From positions 124,001 to 188,000 of the forward strand of contig JAPVXR010000006.1 of the NCBI GenBank assembly GCA_027214385.1: 64,000 bases of DNA, given 5' to 3'. This document shows, in pieces, positions 15,921-25,100 of the stretch. Origin of the DNA: Cryomorphaceae bacterium 1068 (GTDB lineage Bacteria > Bacteroidota > Bacteroidia > Flavobacteriales_D > Cryomorphaceae). Made by a program: the position numbers and the translations under genes. Each line of letters begins with the position of its first letter. Position 1 is the stretch's first letter. Below the pieces are notes generated by a model. The model saw only the letters and a program-made list of their open reading frames with translations. It had not been told where the DNA came from and made no database searches.

Positions 15921-16225
15921 AGTACTGTAGTTTTGGTTAATGGCTAACCAACCTACTTCATGATGCGATGGAATGGCGACGCTCGTCTGTGGTCGTGCAG
16001 GGCTGTGCCCTGAGAAATCGATCAATGCGAGGTGAGTTGGTTATTGCCTGATGAAGATAGGAAAAAATGTTTTTTCCCGATGGAATGAAGAATGGCTTTT
16101 TGACTTCTGCGATCGCATGAATCTATACTCGCCCTGAATCCACTTTCTAATTAAGCCTATCTTATTTTAAACCGAAACTTAGTACCTTGGAAGCAACCAA
16201 TTTATACACCACTAAACCAATAAAA
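15921..16225. other. Divergent intergenic region
   Basis: About 305 bp between the divergent DUF1508 gene and the small acidic gene, so both promoters should be here. It holds a 6-bp stem hairpin CAGGGC-TGT-GCCCTG at 15998-16012 and a spaced AACCAAC/GTTGGTT inverted pair. The A-rich leader ending in AAACCAATAAAAATG before 16226 resembles those of other genes in the window. Confidence 0.35.
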
Positions 16226-16486
16226 ATGGGATACTACAAAACAATTGACGGAAAGAAGTACGACGGCGAACTGATTGAACTAGCTGAAAAACTAACTGCC
16301 GGAAGCGGCGATGGCCGCATTTCACAAGCTGATGCCGAGAAGCTTTACGACGCTGTAAAAGACGGAGATACGTACACCGACATCGAAAAAGACACCGTAG
16401 CCTATCTGCGCGATAACTTTAAGTGGACCGACGCTGCCGATGAATGGTTTCGCGGTGAGGTGCGAAAGTGGGCTGCTACCAAGTAA
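16226..16486 (+). CDS. Small acidic cytosolic protein, function unknown
   Basis: An 86-residue protein from the ATG at 16226, which follows an A-rich leader; an in-frame ATG 39 nt upstream is less likely because it adds a non-conserved tail. The protein is charged and helical (MGYYKTIDGKKYDGELIELA ... WFRGEVRKWA). The GDGRISQADAEKL segment resembles an EF-hand-like loop but is not a full calcium-binding site. I have the impression that similar short proteins occur widely in environmental bacteria, but assign no function. Confidence 0.7.
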   Translation: MGYYKTIDGKKYDGELIELAEKLTAGSGDGRISQADAEKLYDAVKDGDTYTDIEKDTVAYLRDNFKWTDAADEWFRGEVRKWAATK

Positions 16487-16536
16487 GACCGTGCACCAAA
16501 CATGGATTGTGAGCTAGGGTATTTTGTTCAGAGCAT

Positions 16537-17322
16537 CTACCTGATCTTAAAAACCATGGAGTTAATTTTTCGCGATGCCTGATCGCCGGGGCATTTGGCG
16601 CGAATATTTTCGAAGTAATATATATCACCGGGTTTTGCATTTCGAATCAACCTTCTGCTGTTTTCGTTGTAGCGGGCACCCTGATTTATGGACTCTATCG
16701 GGTCTTGTCTCTTAGCCACGTATACCAAGGTAAAACCCGAGACGCCACAAACTGCGTCAAAATCGAAATGGTCGAGAAAAGCACCCACGCCTCCTTGCGC
16801 TTTAAACTCGCCGCTTCCCATAGATCCGCCGCTCTTATTGCTCAAGCGTGCGATGGGATCGGGAGTGCGCTTAACCCTGAAGGTTTGAGAAGCTTGTACA
16901 GGGCCTGAGACGCTGACGGTCGCTATGCCGGGTGTCGAAGCATTCACCCTGTAATTGGCACCCCCCGCATGGGCAATTGTGATTCCACCGCTCCCCGTCA
17001 CCGATAGCAGCGAAGGATCAACACCACCCGTGTTTACAACAATGGGGTTGTCAACTCCAATGTAAAATACATTCATTTTAGCCGCAGAAATGGAGGCAAA
17101 GGGCGCAAAAGCCGGTGCAGGCGAAGTGAGTGAGTCTCCGGTATTGTCAGGTGGAGTTGGAGAAACCGGTCGATCGACGTAAACGGTGTCAACCACGTAG
17201 ACTGTATCGACTTGTCCGGCCGTTTCAGAACTGCTTGTTTCGGGCTGGTTTTTGTTGCAGGCGGTGGCCGCCATTAGGCATACCGTACCCAATAGCAGGT
17301 TTAAGGAGGAAGTTTGGCTCAT
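16537..17322 (-). CDS. Lipoprotein with GldM C-terminal-like domains
   Basis: A 261-residue protein with an N-terminal signal and lipobox-like ATAC (C22), a Pro/Thr/Ser-rich linker (about 25-75), and then two domains that closely resemble the periplasmic C-terminal region of GldM/PorM: AAKMNVFYIGVDNPI at about 79, and GGVGAFLDHFDFDAVCGVSG followed by YYFENIRAKCPG near the end. GldM proper is an inner-membrane motor component of type IX secretion with a transmembrane helix and D1-D2 domains, all absent here. The protein is therefore a stand-alone, lipid-anchored GldM-C module. It is not next to gldKLN. It may interact with the T9SS trans-envelope complex; that is inference. Confidence 0.75.
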   Translation of the reverse strand: MSQTSSLNLLLGTVCLMAATACNKNQPETSSSETAGQVDTVYVVDTVYVDRPVSPTPPDNTGDSLTSPAPAFAPFASISAAKMNVFYIGVDNPIVVNTGGVDPSLLSVTGSGGITIAHAGGANYRVNASTPGIATVSVSGPVQASQTFRVKRTPDPIARLSNKSGGSMGSGEFKAQGGVGAFLDHFDFDAVCGVSGFTLVYVAKRQDPIESINQGARYNENSRRLIRNAKPGDIYYFENIRAKCPGDQASRKINSMVFKIR

Positions 17323-17682
17323 GTCTTTGATTTAAATTCTCCGTACGGCAAATCAAAAGTGTGACTGAAGGACAGAAACAATGCCTTACGAGGTGGTTTT
17401 TGGTTGTTTGGTTTAGAACTTTTTAATGGTTGTTGAGAACATATCTCGCCCTACAAGTTAAGGTATATTTACTTACTACCGTCGTGTTCTCCAATGCACA
17501 CGCAGTAAACGCGCAACTTCCCAAAAAACTGAGCAGGTTCCCCAAACAATCAATCGCCCCTCAGCCCGTTAAAGAAAAAACCAAAATTAAAACCTGATCC
17601 CGTGTAACTTTTTTCTACACTTATGGGTCATATCTTTGGGCTATTGCCAATCATTGATGAAACAAAAACCACAACCAATCCT
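17323..17682. other. Divergent intergenic region upstream of the S9 fusion gene
   Basis: A 360-bp region separating two divergent genes. Nothing beyond likely promoters is seen; TATATTTA at about 17464 is a possible -7 element for the plus-strand gene, but a TTG at the right distance is lacking. Confidence 0.3.
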
Positions 17683-20600
17683 ATGAGACTCCTCTTTCTA
17701 CTGCTGATTCAGCTCGGTTTTTCCATTACGGTATTTTCTCAATCGCAAATCAAGCTGGAAGGAAAGGTACTGGATGGCGTAAGCAAAAAGCCGCTTTCAT
17801 TTGCCTACGTTACGCTAAACGGGGTAGCATTGGGTACCGTGACCAATGGTGAAGGGACCTTTAAATTGAACATCCCTCAAGTGCACAGCGACAAGAGCAT
17901 TGTATTCTCTTACCTCGGTTACGAGCGTCAGATCATTGCCATCGATGCCTTAAAAAAGATGAGCCCACTGGTGGTAAGCTTGGAAAAAGATGTGACCCTG
18001 ATTGAGGAGGTGGTCATTAAGCCCGACAAAAGCATATCGGCGAAGCAGTTGCTTAAAAAGGTGATAAAGAACATCGAGGAAAACTATTCGCAAGAACCCG
18101 TCATATTGGAGGGTTATTATAGAGAAACAGTTGCCGAAAATGGTGCATTTATTTCCTATGCAGATGCTGCCGCAGAAATACACTACGCACCCTATCAGGA
18201 GAAATCATACAAGTGGAGTGACTACCGAATGGAAGCGCAAAGCTCCATCTCTTCTTTGAGCAACTCCAATATGTACAACGGAAAGAGCTTGCACCGAGCG
18301 CATTTTCACTTTCAGACCGTAAAGGACGATCAGGCAAAAGTGATTGATTCGCGATCGAGTAAAAACCTCACCACTACCGATATGTTTGCCAATGTGCAAT
18401 GCGGGCCGATGGGGGTTTTTAGTAAAGATTATTTAAAGTATAAGGCCGCATTTTTTAGCGACAAGAAGTTCAAGAAATTCAATTACGAATTGGGAGAAGT
18501 CCTAATTGACGGAGTGGGATACGTCTATGTATTGTCTTTCAGAACGGCACTAACCAAAGAATTGATGGAGGAGCTGGAGGCAAAAAACAGTTATAAGCCT
18601 TATGCCAAGGCGCATCGAAATAAGGTATTGCAAGGGAAGATTTACATCGACAAAGAGAGTTTTGCCGTCCTGAAATTTGAGAGTTCTGTACCGGATGAAT
18701 TCAAGGAGTACTTCTGCAGTTACACCACGATGAACTACAAGCACTTTGACTACAAGCTGAACATTGAATACCAAAAAATCGGCGATAAGTATTACCTGAA
18801 AAGCCTTCGGCACGAGGACGAGTTTATCCTAAACGATACCATTACCAATAACATCACTCCCTACTATGCAGTGAGTCAGTTTTGGGTAGATGAAGTGAAG
18901 ACCGAAGAGGTGAAGCCGTTTGACATGACTGAGGTATTTGCCAACCTTACCACCAATCAACTCTTTGACCTTCCGCTGGAATACCATGAAGACTTCTGGA
19001 AAGACTACACGGCGAAATACCCGATAGCCATTATTCCCGATAGCATCAGAAAAGATATGGAGGGCAAGACGCCCTTGGAAAAGCAATTTGCCGATAAGCA
19101 CAAGCGAAACGATAGCCTCCCCGCCCCCATTGCCAAAAAGATTCCGACAGAAACGAAGATTCATAAAACTACCTTAACCGATGACTATGCCTGGTTAAAG
19201 CAACCAAAGGATCCCCTCCGTAACCCCGACATCAAGGAATACCTGGTGGCGGAGAATGAGTACATGGACAATTACTTCATTCCGCTCAGGAAAAGCCAGC
19301 GAGAGCTGTTTGCGGAGCTCACCGCCCGACTGGATAAAGAGGATGAATCCATCCCCGCTGAAAAGGATGGCTATTGGTACCAAACCAAATGGACGGAAGA
19401 CGATGAATACCCCATTTACCTGCGCCGAAAAGAGGGGCGCGAAGAATGGGATACCCTGATGAATGTCAATGTGATGGCGAAAGATTACGACTACTACTCA
19501 GCGGGAGGAATTACGGTAAGTCCGAATACCAAATTGATGTCGTACTACGAGAATACCACGGGTAGCGATAAGGTGATGGTTAAGTTCAAGAACCTTGAAA
19601 CGGGGCTTCCTATCAAGGACTCCCTGACGGATGTATCAGGTATCCTTTGGCTCAATGACCACCAATTGCTCTACACCATGCAGGAGCCCAAAACCAACCG
19701 CACCTACCGCCTGAAGCTCCACGAATTGAATACGCCTCAGAATGGCGACTCTTTGCTCTACGAGGAAGGAGATTACCGATTTCAGATCTCGATCTCGAAA
19801 TCTAAATCGAAGGATTACATCTACATGAGCGCAGGCAGCAGCAATACGAGTGAAGTACACTTCATGAATGTAGAGGCCGTAGAGGAAGGGTTTCACCTGA
19901 TGGCTCCGCGAGAGGGAACCCACGAGTATATGGTGACGGATTACGCCCACGAATTTTACATTATTAGCAATAAAGACAACCCGAATTTTGAAGTCTTCAA
20001 GTGTGATGAAAGTGCTTACAACAAAAGCGATTGGAAGAGCTTCCTGCAACCCAAGAAAGGAACGCGTTTAACCGAATTTGCCATCTTCGATGACTTCCTC
20101 GTGCTCGGAGAAACGGAAAACATGGAAAACCGCTTGAAAGTCATTGAGAAGGAAAGCGGCAAATCCCGCTACCTGAAAATCAAGGAAGACCTCCATATGG
20201 TTTCGCTCGGTTACAACCCGAAGTTTGATACGGACACCCTGCAGTACTCCATTTCTTCCATGAAAATGCCTGGAGAAGCATGGAATTACAACATGCGAAC
20301 GGACGAGAAGCGATTGGTTAAGAAGCAAGAAGTCAAATACCACTACAGCGGAAGATGGATCAAGAACAAGAGGGTCTGGGCCGAGGCGCGCGATGGTACG
20401 AAGATTCCGATTACTCTGCTCTACAGAAATTGGGATGTAAACAAGAAGAACAGCTACAAGCGCATGTACATGACTTCTTACGGGAGTTATGGAGCGGGCA
20501 GTGAATCGGGATTTAATAGTTCCATCTATAGCTTGATCAACCGTGGTTTTGTTTATGCCATCGCTCACGTGAGAGGCGGAGGAGAACTGGGACAAGCCTG

Positions 20601-21219
20601 GCACGACGGTGGCAAGATGATGAACAAAAAAAACACCTTTACCGACTTTATAGATTGCGCCGAGTTTTTGATTGAAGAGGGTTATGCCCGAAAAGGAAAT
20701 ATCGTGGCACAAGGTGGAAGTGCCGGTGGCTTACTAATGGGAAGCGTAGTGAATATGCGCCCTGACCTTTTCAAGTTCGTTATTCTGGATGTTCCCTTTG
20801 TAGATGTGATCAACACCATGCTGGACGACAAGCTTCCGCTTACCACCATTGAGTACGAGGAATGGGGAAACCCCAATGACAAAAAGGCTTTTGAATACAT
20901 GTTGAGCTATAGCCCTTACGATAACGTGTCGGCTCAAGACTATCCGCATATGCTCTTTACCACGGGCGTAAACGATACCAGAGTGGGCTATTGGGAGCCG
21001 GCAAAAATGGTAGCTAAATTACGTGACGTGAAAACGGACGACAATCTACTGCTCCTGAAAACGAACTTGAGTGCCGGTCACGGTGGTGGCTCAGGCAGAT
21101 ACGATCGGTACAAAGACATGGCTTATGAATTTGCCGTGATCTTCGACATTTTCTCTAGCGATATACTCGAAGAAGCGGCAGAAAAGGCCGCCGCCGAAAA
21201 AGCAGACGCAAAGAAATAG
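17683..21219 (+). CDS. CarboxypepD_reg-like / prolyl oligopeptidase (S9) fusion, secreted
   Basis: About 1178 residues from the ATG at 17683, which is followed directly by a signal peptide (MRLLFLLLIQLGF...SQS); the in-frame ATG at 17623 would put 20 extra residues before it. Residues about 25-110 form a CarboxypepD_reg-like beta domain, followed by a DUF5686-type region to about 470 and then an oligopeptidase B/prolyl oligopeptidase: propeller, then alpha/beta hydrolase with GGSAGG (S1013), D1098 in NDTRV and H1133 in SAGHGG. The S9 part is intact. Oligopeptidases of this family normally stand alone, so the N-terminal half is a notable fusion. A C-terminal Ala/Glu/Lys tail lacks a T9SS sorting domain. 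Confidence 0.85.
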   Translation: MRLLFLLLIQLGFSITVFSQSQIKLEGKVLDGVSKKPLSFAYVTLNGVALGTVTNGEGTFKLNIPQVHSDKSIVFSYLGYERQIIAIDALKKMSPLVVSLEKDVTLIEEVVIKPDKSISAKQLLKKVIKNIEENYSQEPVILEGYYRETVAENGAFISYADAAAEIHYAPYQEKSYKWSDYRMEAQSSISSLSNSNMYNGKSLHRAHFHFQTVKDDQAKVIDSRSSKNLTTTDMFANVQCGPMGVFSKDYLKYKAAFFSDKKFKKFNYELGEVLIDGVGYVYVLSFRTALTKELMEELEAKNSYKPYAKAHRNKVLQGKIYIDKESFAVLKFESSVPDEFKEYFCSYTTMNYKHFDYKLNIEYQKIGDKYYLKSLRHEDEFILNDTITNNITPYYAVSQFWVDEVKTEEVKPFDMTEVFANLTTNQLFDLPLEYHEDFWKDYTAKYPIAIIPDSIRKDMEGKTPLEKQFADKHKRNDSLPAPIAKKIPTETKIHKTTLTDDYAWLKQPKDPLRNPDIKEYLVAENEYMDNYFIPLRKSQRELFAELTARLDKEDESIPAEKDGYWYQTKWTEDDEYPIYLRRKEGREEWDTLMNVNVMAKDYDYYSAGGITVSPNTKLMSYYENTTGSDKVMVKFKNLETGLPIKDSLTDVSGILWLNDHQLLYTMQEPKTNRTYRLKLHELNTPQNGDSLLYEEGDYRFQISISKSKSKDYIYMSAGSSNTSEVHFMNVEAVEEGFHLMAPREGTHEYMVTDYAHEFYIISNKDNPNFEVFKCDESAYNKSDWKSFLQPKKGTRLTEFAIFDDFLVLGETENMENRLKVIEKESGKSRYLKIKEDLHMVSLGYNPKFDTDTLQYSISSMKMPGEAWNYNMRTDEKRLVKKQEVKYHYSGRWIKNKRVWAEARDGTKIPITLLYRNWDVNKKNSYKRMYMTSYGSYGAGSESGFNSSIYSLINRGFVYAIAHVRGGGELGQAWHDGGKMMNKKNTFTDFIDCAEFLIEEGYARKGNIVAQGGSAGGLLMGSVVNMRPDLFKFVILDVPFVDVINTMLDDKLPLTTIEYEEWGNPNDKKAFEYMLSYSPYDNVSAQDYPHMLFTTGVNDTRVGYWEPAKMVAKLRDVKTDDNLLLLKTNLSAGHGGGSGRYDRYKDMAYEFAVIFDIFSSDILEEAAEKAAAEKADAKK

Positions 21220-21330
21220 ACGAGATCCTGTCATCCGCCTTCGGCACAAGGATTCGGAGAGAAACGAACAGAAAACAAGCAAGAGCAATTAGTACCCCGT
21301 ATTCAGTGCTTAATGGCAAGCATACTGCAA

Positions 21331-21385
21331 ACTGATCACTGAAAACTGATCACTGAAAACTGACCACTGATAACTGAAAACTGAA
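21331..21385 (+). repeat. Short 14-bp tandem repeat
   Basis: CTGATCACTGAAAA repeats with a 14-bp period from about 21332, first two copies exact and later ones (CTGACCACTGATAA, CTGAAAACTGAACT) decayed. It lies between two convergent genes. No function is suggested. Confidence 0.6.
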
Positions 21386-21396
21386 CTCTGAATACG

Positions 21397-21756
21397 CTAC
21401 CGCATCAAAATCCTCGTCTGCGACTCTTTGGCACTTTGCCCTTCCTGCTCGCTGTCATCAAAAAACTTTCTGAATGTTCTCATGATGACCAAAAAGGATC
21501 CAAAGCCCATAAAAAGAAAGGCTTGGAATAAGGTATAAATCTTTAATTCTTGAGTCCAAGGTTCGGTATATAATCTGAACGCCGTCGTTCCAAAAAGGTA
21601 TAGGAGCAATAAAGTCATGAAGGTGTTAATTCCCGTTCTCTTGATGTTGATATTTTCCCTTCTGAACTCGGGAAGATAAATCTCCAAAAGAAACTTCGCT
21701 ACCACGCCAATTAGCACTACAACGGTGGATATCATCCAACTCTGCCAATTTTCCAT
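21397..21756 (-). CDS. Three-helix integral membrane protein, unknown
   Basis: A 119-residue protein with hydrophobic segments at about 8-27, 44-63 and 77-95, and a polar, acidic C-terminal tail. No family recognised. Convergent with the S9 fusion gene. Promoter would lie in the 425-bp stretch upstream. Confidence 0.6.
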   Translation of the reverse strand: MENWQSWMISTVVVLIGVVAKFLLEIYLPEFRRENINIKRTGINTFMTLLLLYLFGTTAFRLYTEPWTQELKIYTLFQAFLFMGFGSFLVIMRTFRKFFDDSEQEGQSAKESQTRILMR

Positions 21757-22017
21757 ACTGTTGGTATTTAGTTAGTAAGACAAACTCACTACCGTAAAGT
21801 TCAGCAGATACGAGGTAAGATCCACCTGTGTTTCTTCATGTTGTGAACACCACAATACCTCTCAACCTCTGAAGGACCCGTGGTGATTGACATTCAGGCC
21901 TATTTTCGAAGGGGCCTTCAGGGCAATCCTTGATGTAATGATAACATTGGCTTTTTGTGTTCGGCGTACACTTAAAAGGACTGTAAATCAGCGCAAAAAG
22001 GAGTCAAGACAGGCACG

Positions 22018-22048
22018 AAAAAAGCCATCGCTGAAGCGTTGGCTTTTT
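22018..22048. terminator. Bidirectional hairpin terminator
   Basis: AAAAAGCCA pairs with TGGCTTTTT around an inner CGC-TGAA-GCG stem, giving A- and T-runs on both sides. On the minus strand it is about 135 nt beyond the end of the 1413-aa gene and may back up the nearer hairpin. The rest of the 21757-22181 stretch holds no gene that I can support. Confidence 0.7.
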
Positions 22049-22117
22049 ACTTTAGAAGTTCACTCCGCCAGTTGGATGGATCCATTGAATACATACGATC
22101 CTTTTTGAGAAAACAAT

Positions 22118-22153
22118 GGTGGCCGTTACGAGATAATCAAGCCAACGGCCACC
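22118..22153 (-). terminator. Perfect 10-bp stem downstream of the 1413-aa gene
   Basis: GGTGGCCGTT (22118-22127) and AACGGCCACC (22144-22153) form a perfect stem with a 16-nt loop, about 30 nt past the stop of the minus-strand gene. On the minus strand it is followed by ATTGTTTTCTC, a weak T-rich tail. Confidence 0.6.
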
Positions 22154-22181
22154 GTACTATAGAAGCTAGACCTTACACTCT

Positions 22182-25100
22182 TTACGCTACGCCTGAGCCC
22201 TTATTGCCGCCAAAAAGTTTGCCGAATTGCGGCAGGCTGACCTTGCCCGACAATTGGCTAACAGCACCTGAGAAACTTGCGATGACACCGATAGCTCCCG
22301 CCAATGCGTTGAACATATTTGGCATCAACTCATAGATAAACAGCAGCATGGCAAGGATTAGCAAAAGCAGCGCCAGACGGATCTGACCCCAGCTTCCGTT
22401 CTTTTTAGAAAAGCGCTCGATGTTCATGATTTCCGTGGTGGAAACTCCGTTTTTCACAAAGAGGTTGAAACTGCGGTGAAACAACTCCATGCGATAGTTA
22501 TTTCGGTTGTAGCTCAGGATACCTTTTCGTTTCAACTTCATCAGCATAAAGCTGTCACGGGCATTCATTAGTCCGTCTTCGGCCAGATCGTAAACGATAA
22601 ATCGCTCTTTGACCGAAAGGGAATGCCATACGCTGAAGTAGATGGGCGAGTAATAACTCTTGTTGAGGTAATCATCGTAGGCATCGTCAAAGCCTATCTG
22701 CCCGTTGATGGCGGCACTATCACCAAAGCGTTCCTTCTCTAGCGGTAGCAAGAATTCGCGGTAGCTCCTAAACCACTCCTTGAGGTAGAGCATAACCTCA
22801 CGAGACGATGCAGCGGCTTGAGCTCCGGTATTCATCTCGTACCATTTTTCCTCTATTTGAGTGATGGTTAGATCAGAAAGAATCACGCTACCCTTATTAT
22901 AGAGAACTGTTTCTTCCATATATCGTGTAAGCTTTCTCAAGCGATTGAGGTATTCGTCAGTTACATCTTCGGGAAACCAGAAGCGGATGACGATGGCTTT
23001 GGCATTTACCAATTCAGGTGGAATATGGACTATGTCGTATTCCTCATCGAGGAAGGAAGTATTTCTACCAAAATCGATAAATCCCAAATCAGCACGAGTT
23101 AGTTGGAGGGATTTTAGAATGGTAGTTCGGCGCGACCTGGGAATACCCACCAGAAATAGGCGCATTGGCAAATTGGTTTCTAATTTATGGGCCTGGTATT
23201 TTTCCAAGCTGTCGATTACGCTATAGGCGCGCACTCTACCGCCTTGTAACTCGGGGGAGATATTGAATACGATACGGTTTAAGAAAAGGCGCACCAAGGC
23301 ATAAAGTAAGAGTAGGCTGAAAATGAAAAACAGCGTGTTTCGACCAAATGTACCTGAACCGGCTTCATTGCTTTCCGCCGTATGGGATTTCTCAGGCCTT
23401 TTTTCACTTTTACCCGAAAGGCTATCAGCCGGGTTCGGGTCAGGTGCGAACTCTTTCTTCTTTTTACAATATCCATGTCCTTTTGCGGAAACATAGAGCG
23501 GATCATACGAATAGCGATTTGCAAAGAGCGAGAAAATGGGCTGGAAATAATGAGCGTATTCATAGGTCTTAACCTTTTGGCTAATGTCTGTACCGAAATA
23601 AAGCTCATCGGTCATAAAGGTCTCCCATTCTTCGTCGAGATGAAGTTGGTTAATTTTGGTCGTGATGCTATTGTACTCTCCGTACAGCTGCAAGAGATCA
23701 GCATTTTCATCTTCGAGTTGTTGGTTAATTTGATTTCCCGAAAGGGCCTGAAACGAGTTGGCAACAATTTCTTCGCACTTATCAGATATGAGGAAAAATG
23801 GGAAGACCAGAATGGCGAGAATCCAAGCATACATGCTGAAGATGTATACGTTTTTCACCGTTTTGCTCTGCAAGATAAATTTGAGCTTGTGAAAGAGGCT
23901 GCTCCTTTTGAGGGCAAAAGGTTTTCCTTTGGACTTCAGCATTTGTTTGTGTACCAACAATCCAAGCGAAATGGCGATCAACGTGTAAGCTGTCAGAATA
24001 ATTTTGTCAGGTGCACCGCCGGGAATGCCACCCGGTAAAAACAGAATGGCACTGAAAAGGATTATAAACGTGGTAAAAAAGTAGCCCCTCCGTCGGAATA
24101 GTCCTTTTGGGGAATCGTTGTAAGAAAGTAAGAGTGGCCTCAACAATCCAAAGAGCAAGACTTGAACGACACCATACCTGATGAGGGCGCTCAGCCCGTA
24201 TCGGTATAAGAATACACCGATAATCACTCCCAGCAAAGAGATGATGCTGAGAAAAAGATAGGTCAACCCATCCTGACGCTCGGGAAAGATAGTGTCGTAA
24301 AAATTGGATTGACGAAAAAACCTGGATTCCTTTTGATTGATGGAAAAGAGTGATTGAAGAATCAGCAACAGAAAGGAAGCCATCAGGATTCCAAAGCTAG
24401 CCAGCGCTGAGAGCAGTGAGGTAAGACCTGTATGCCACTCTACTAAATCGTGATTGGCAAAGGTGATGAGAAAGAAGGCAGGGTCTTTTCCTCTTTGAGT
24501 GACAATACCATCAATGGGGGTAACCTGCCCTATGAATTTATCGCGGCCAAAATCAAAATGACCCTGCAGTGGCTTACCGTATGTGATGGATTGGTCAATG
24601 AATTCCATCCCGACGAGATCGGTCCTGAGGTTTTTGAAGTTGTTCTTGGCCTTTTTGGAGCTAAAGAGCACATTCATATCCCGATCGATCAAGGCATAAC
24701 CAAAACCCTCGGGCGGTATGCTCCACATCAGCGATTTGAGGTCTACACTAATACCGTTTATTTTATCTCCCTTCGGATAGGAAATAACTGCCTCCTTTTG
24801 AGCGCGGGAATAAGAGAAAACCGATTCGAGGTATAACTCTTGGAAATCATGATTGGGATGCACAAGAAGATAGGCGTCACTGCTTTTAACCTTCTTGATG
24901 TAATCGCGACCTGAGAGGTTGACGTATTTTCGAAAAAACTTCCCAATATCACTTACGGTATCCCAATTGCAACCAAACTCGTCGTAGGGAAGAATGATGC
25001 GCTCTATGGTGCCATCGGTGGTTTCGAAAAATTCATGAAAAAGGATGTCATCGCTATTTTTCCAATACCCCATGGAATCGAAATCGAAGTCTTTAGTATG

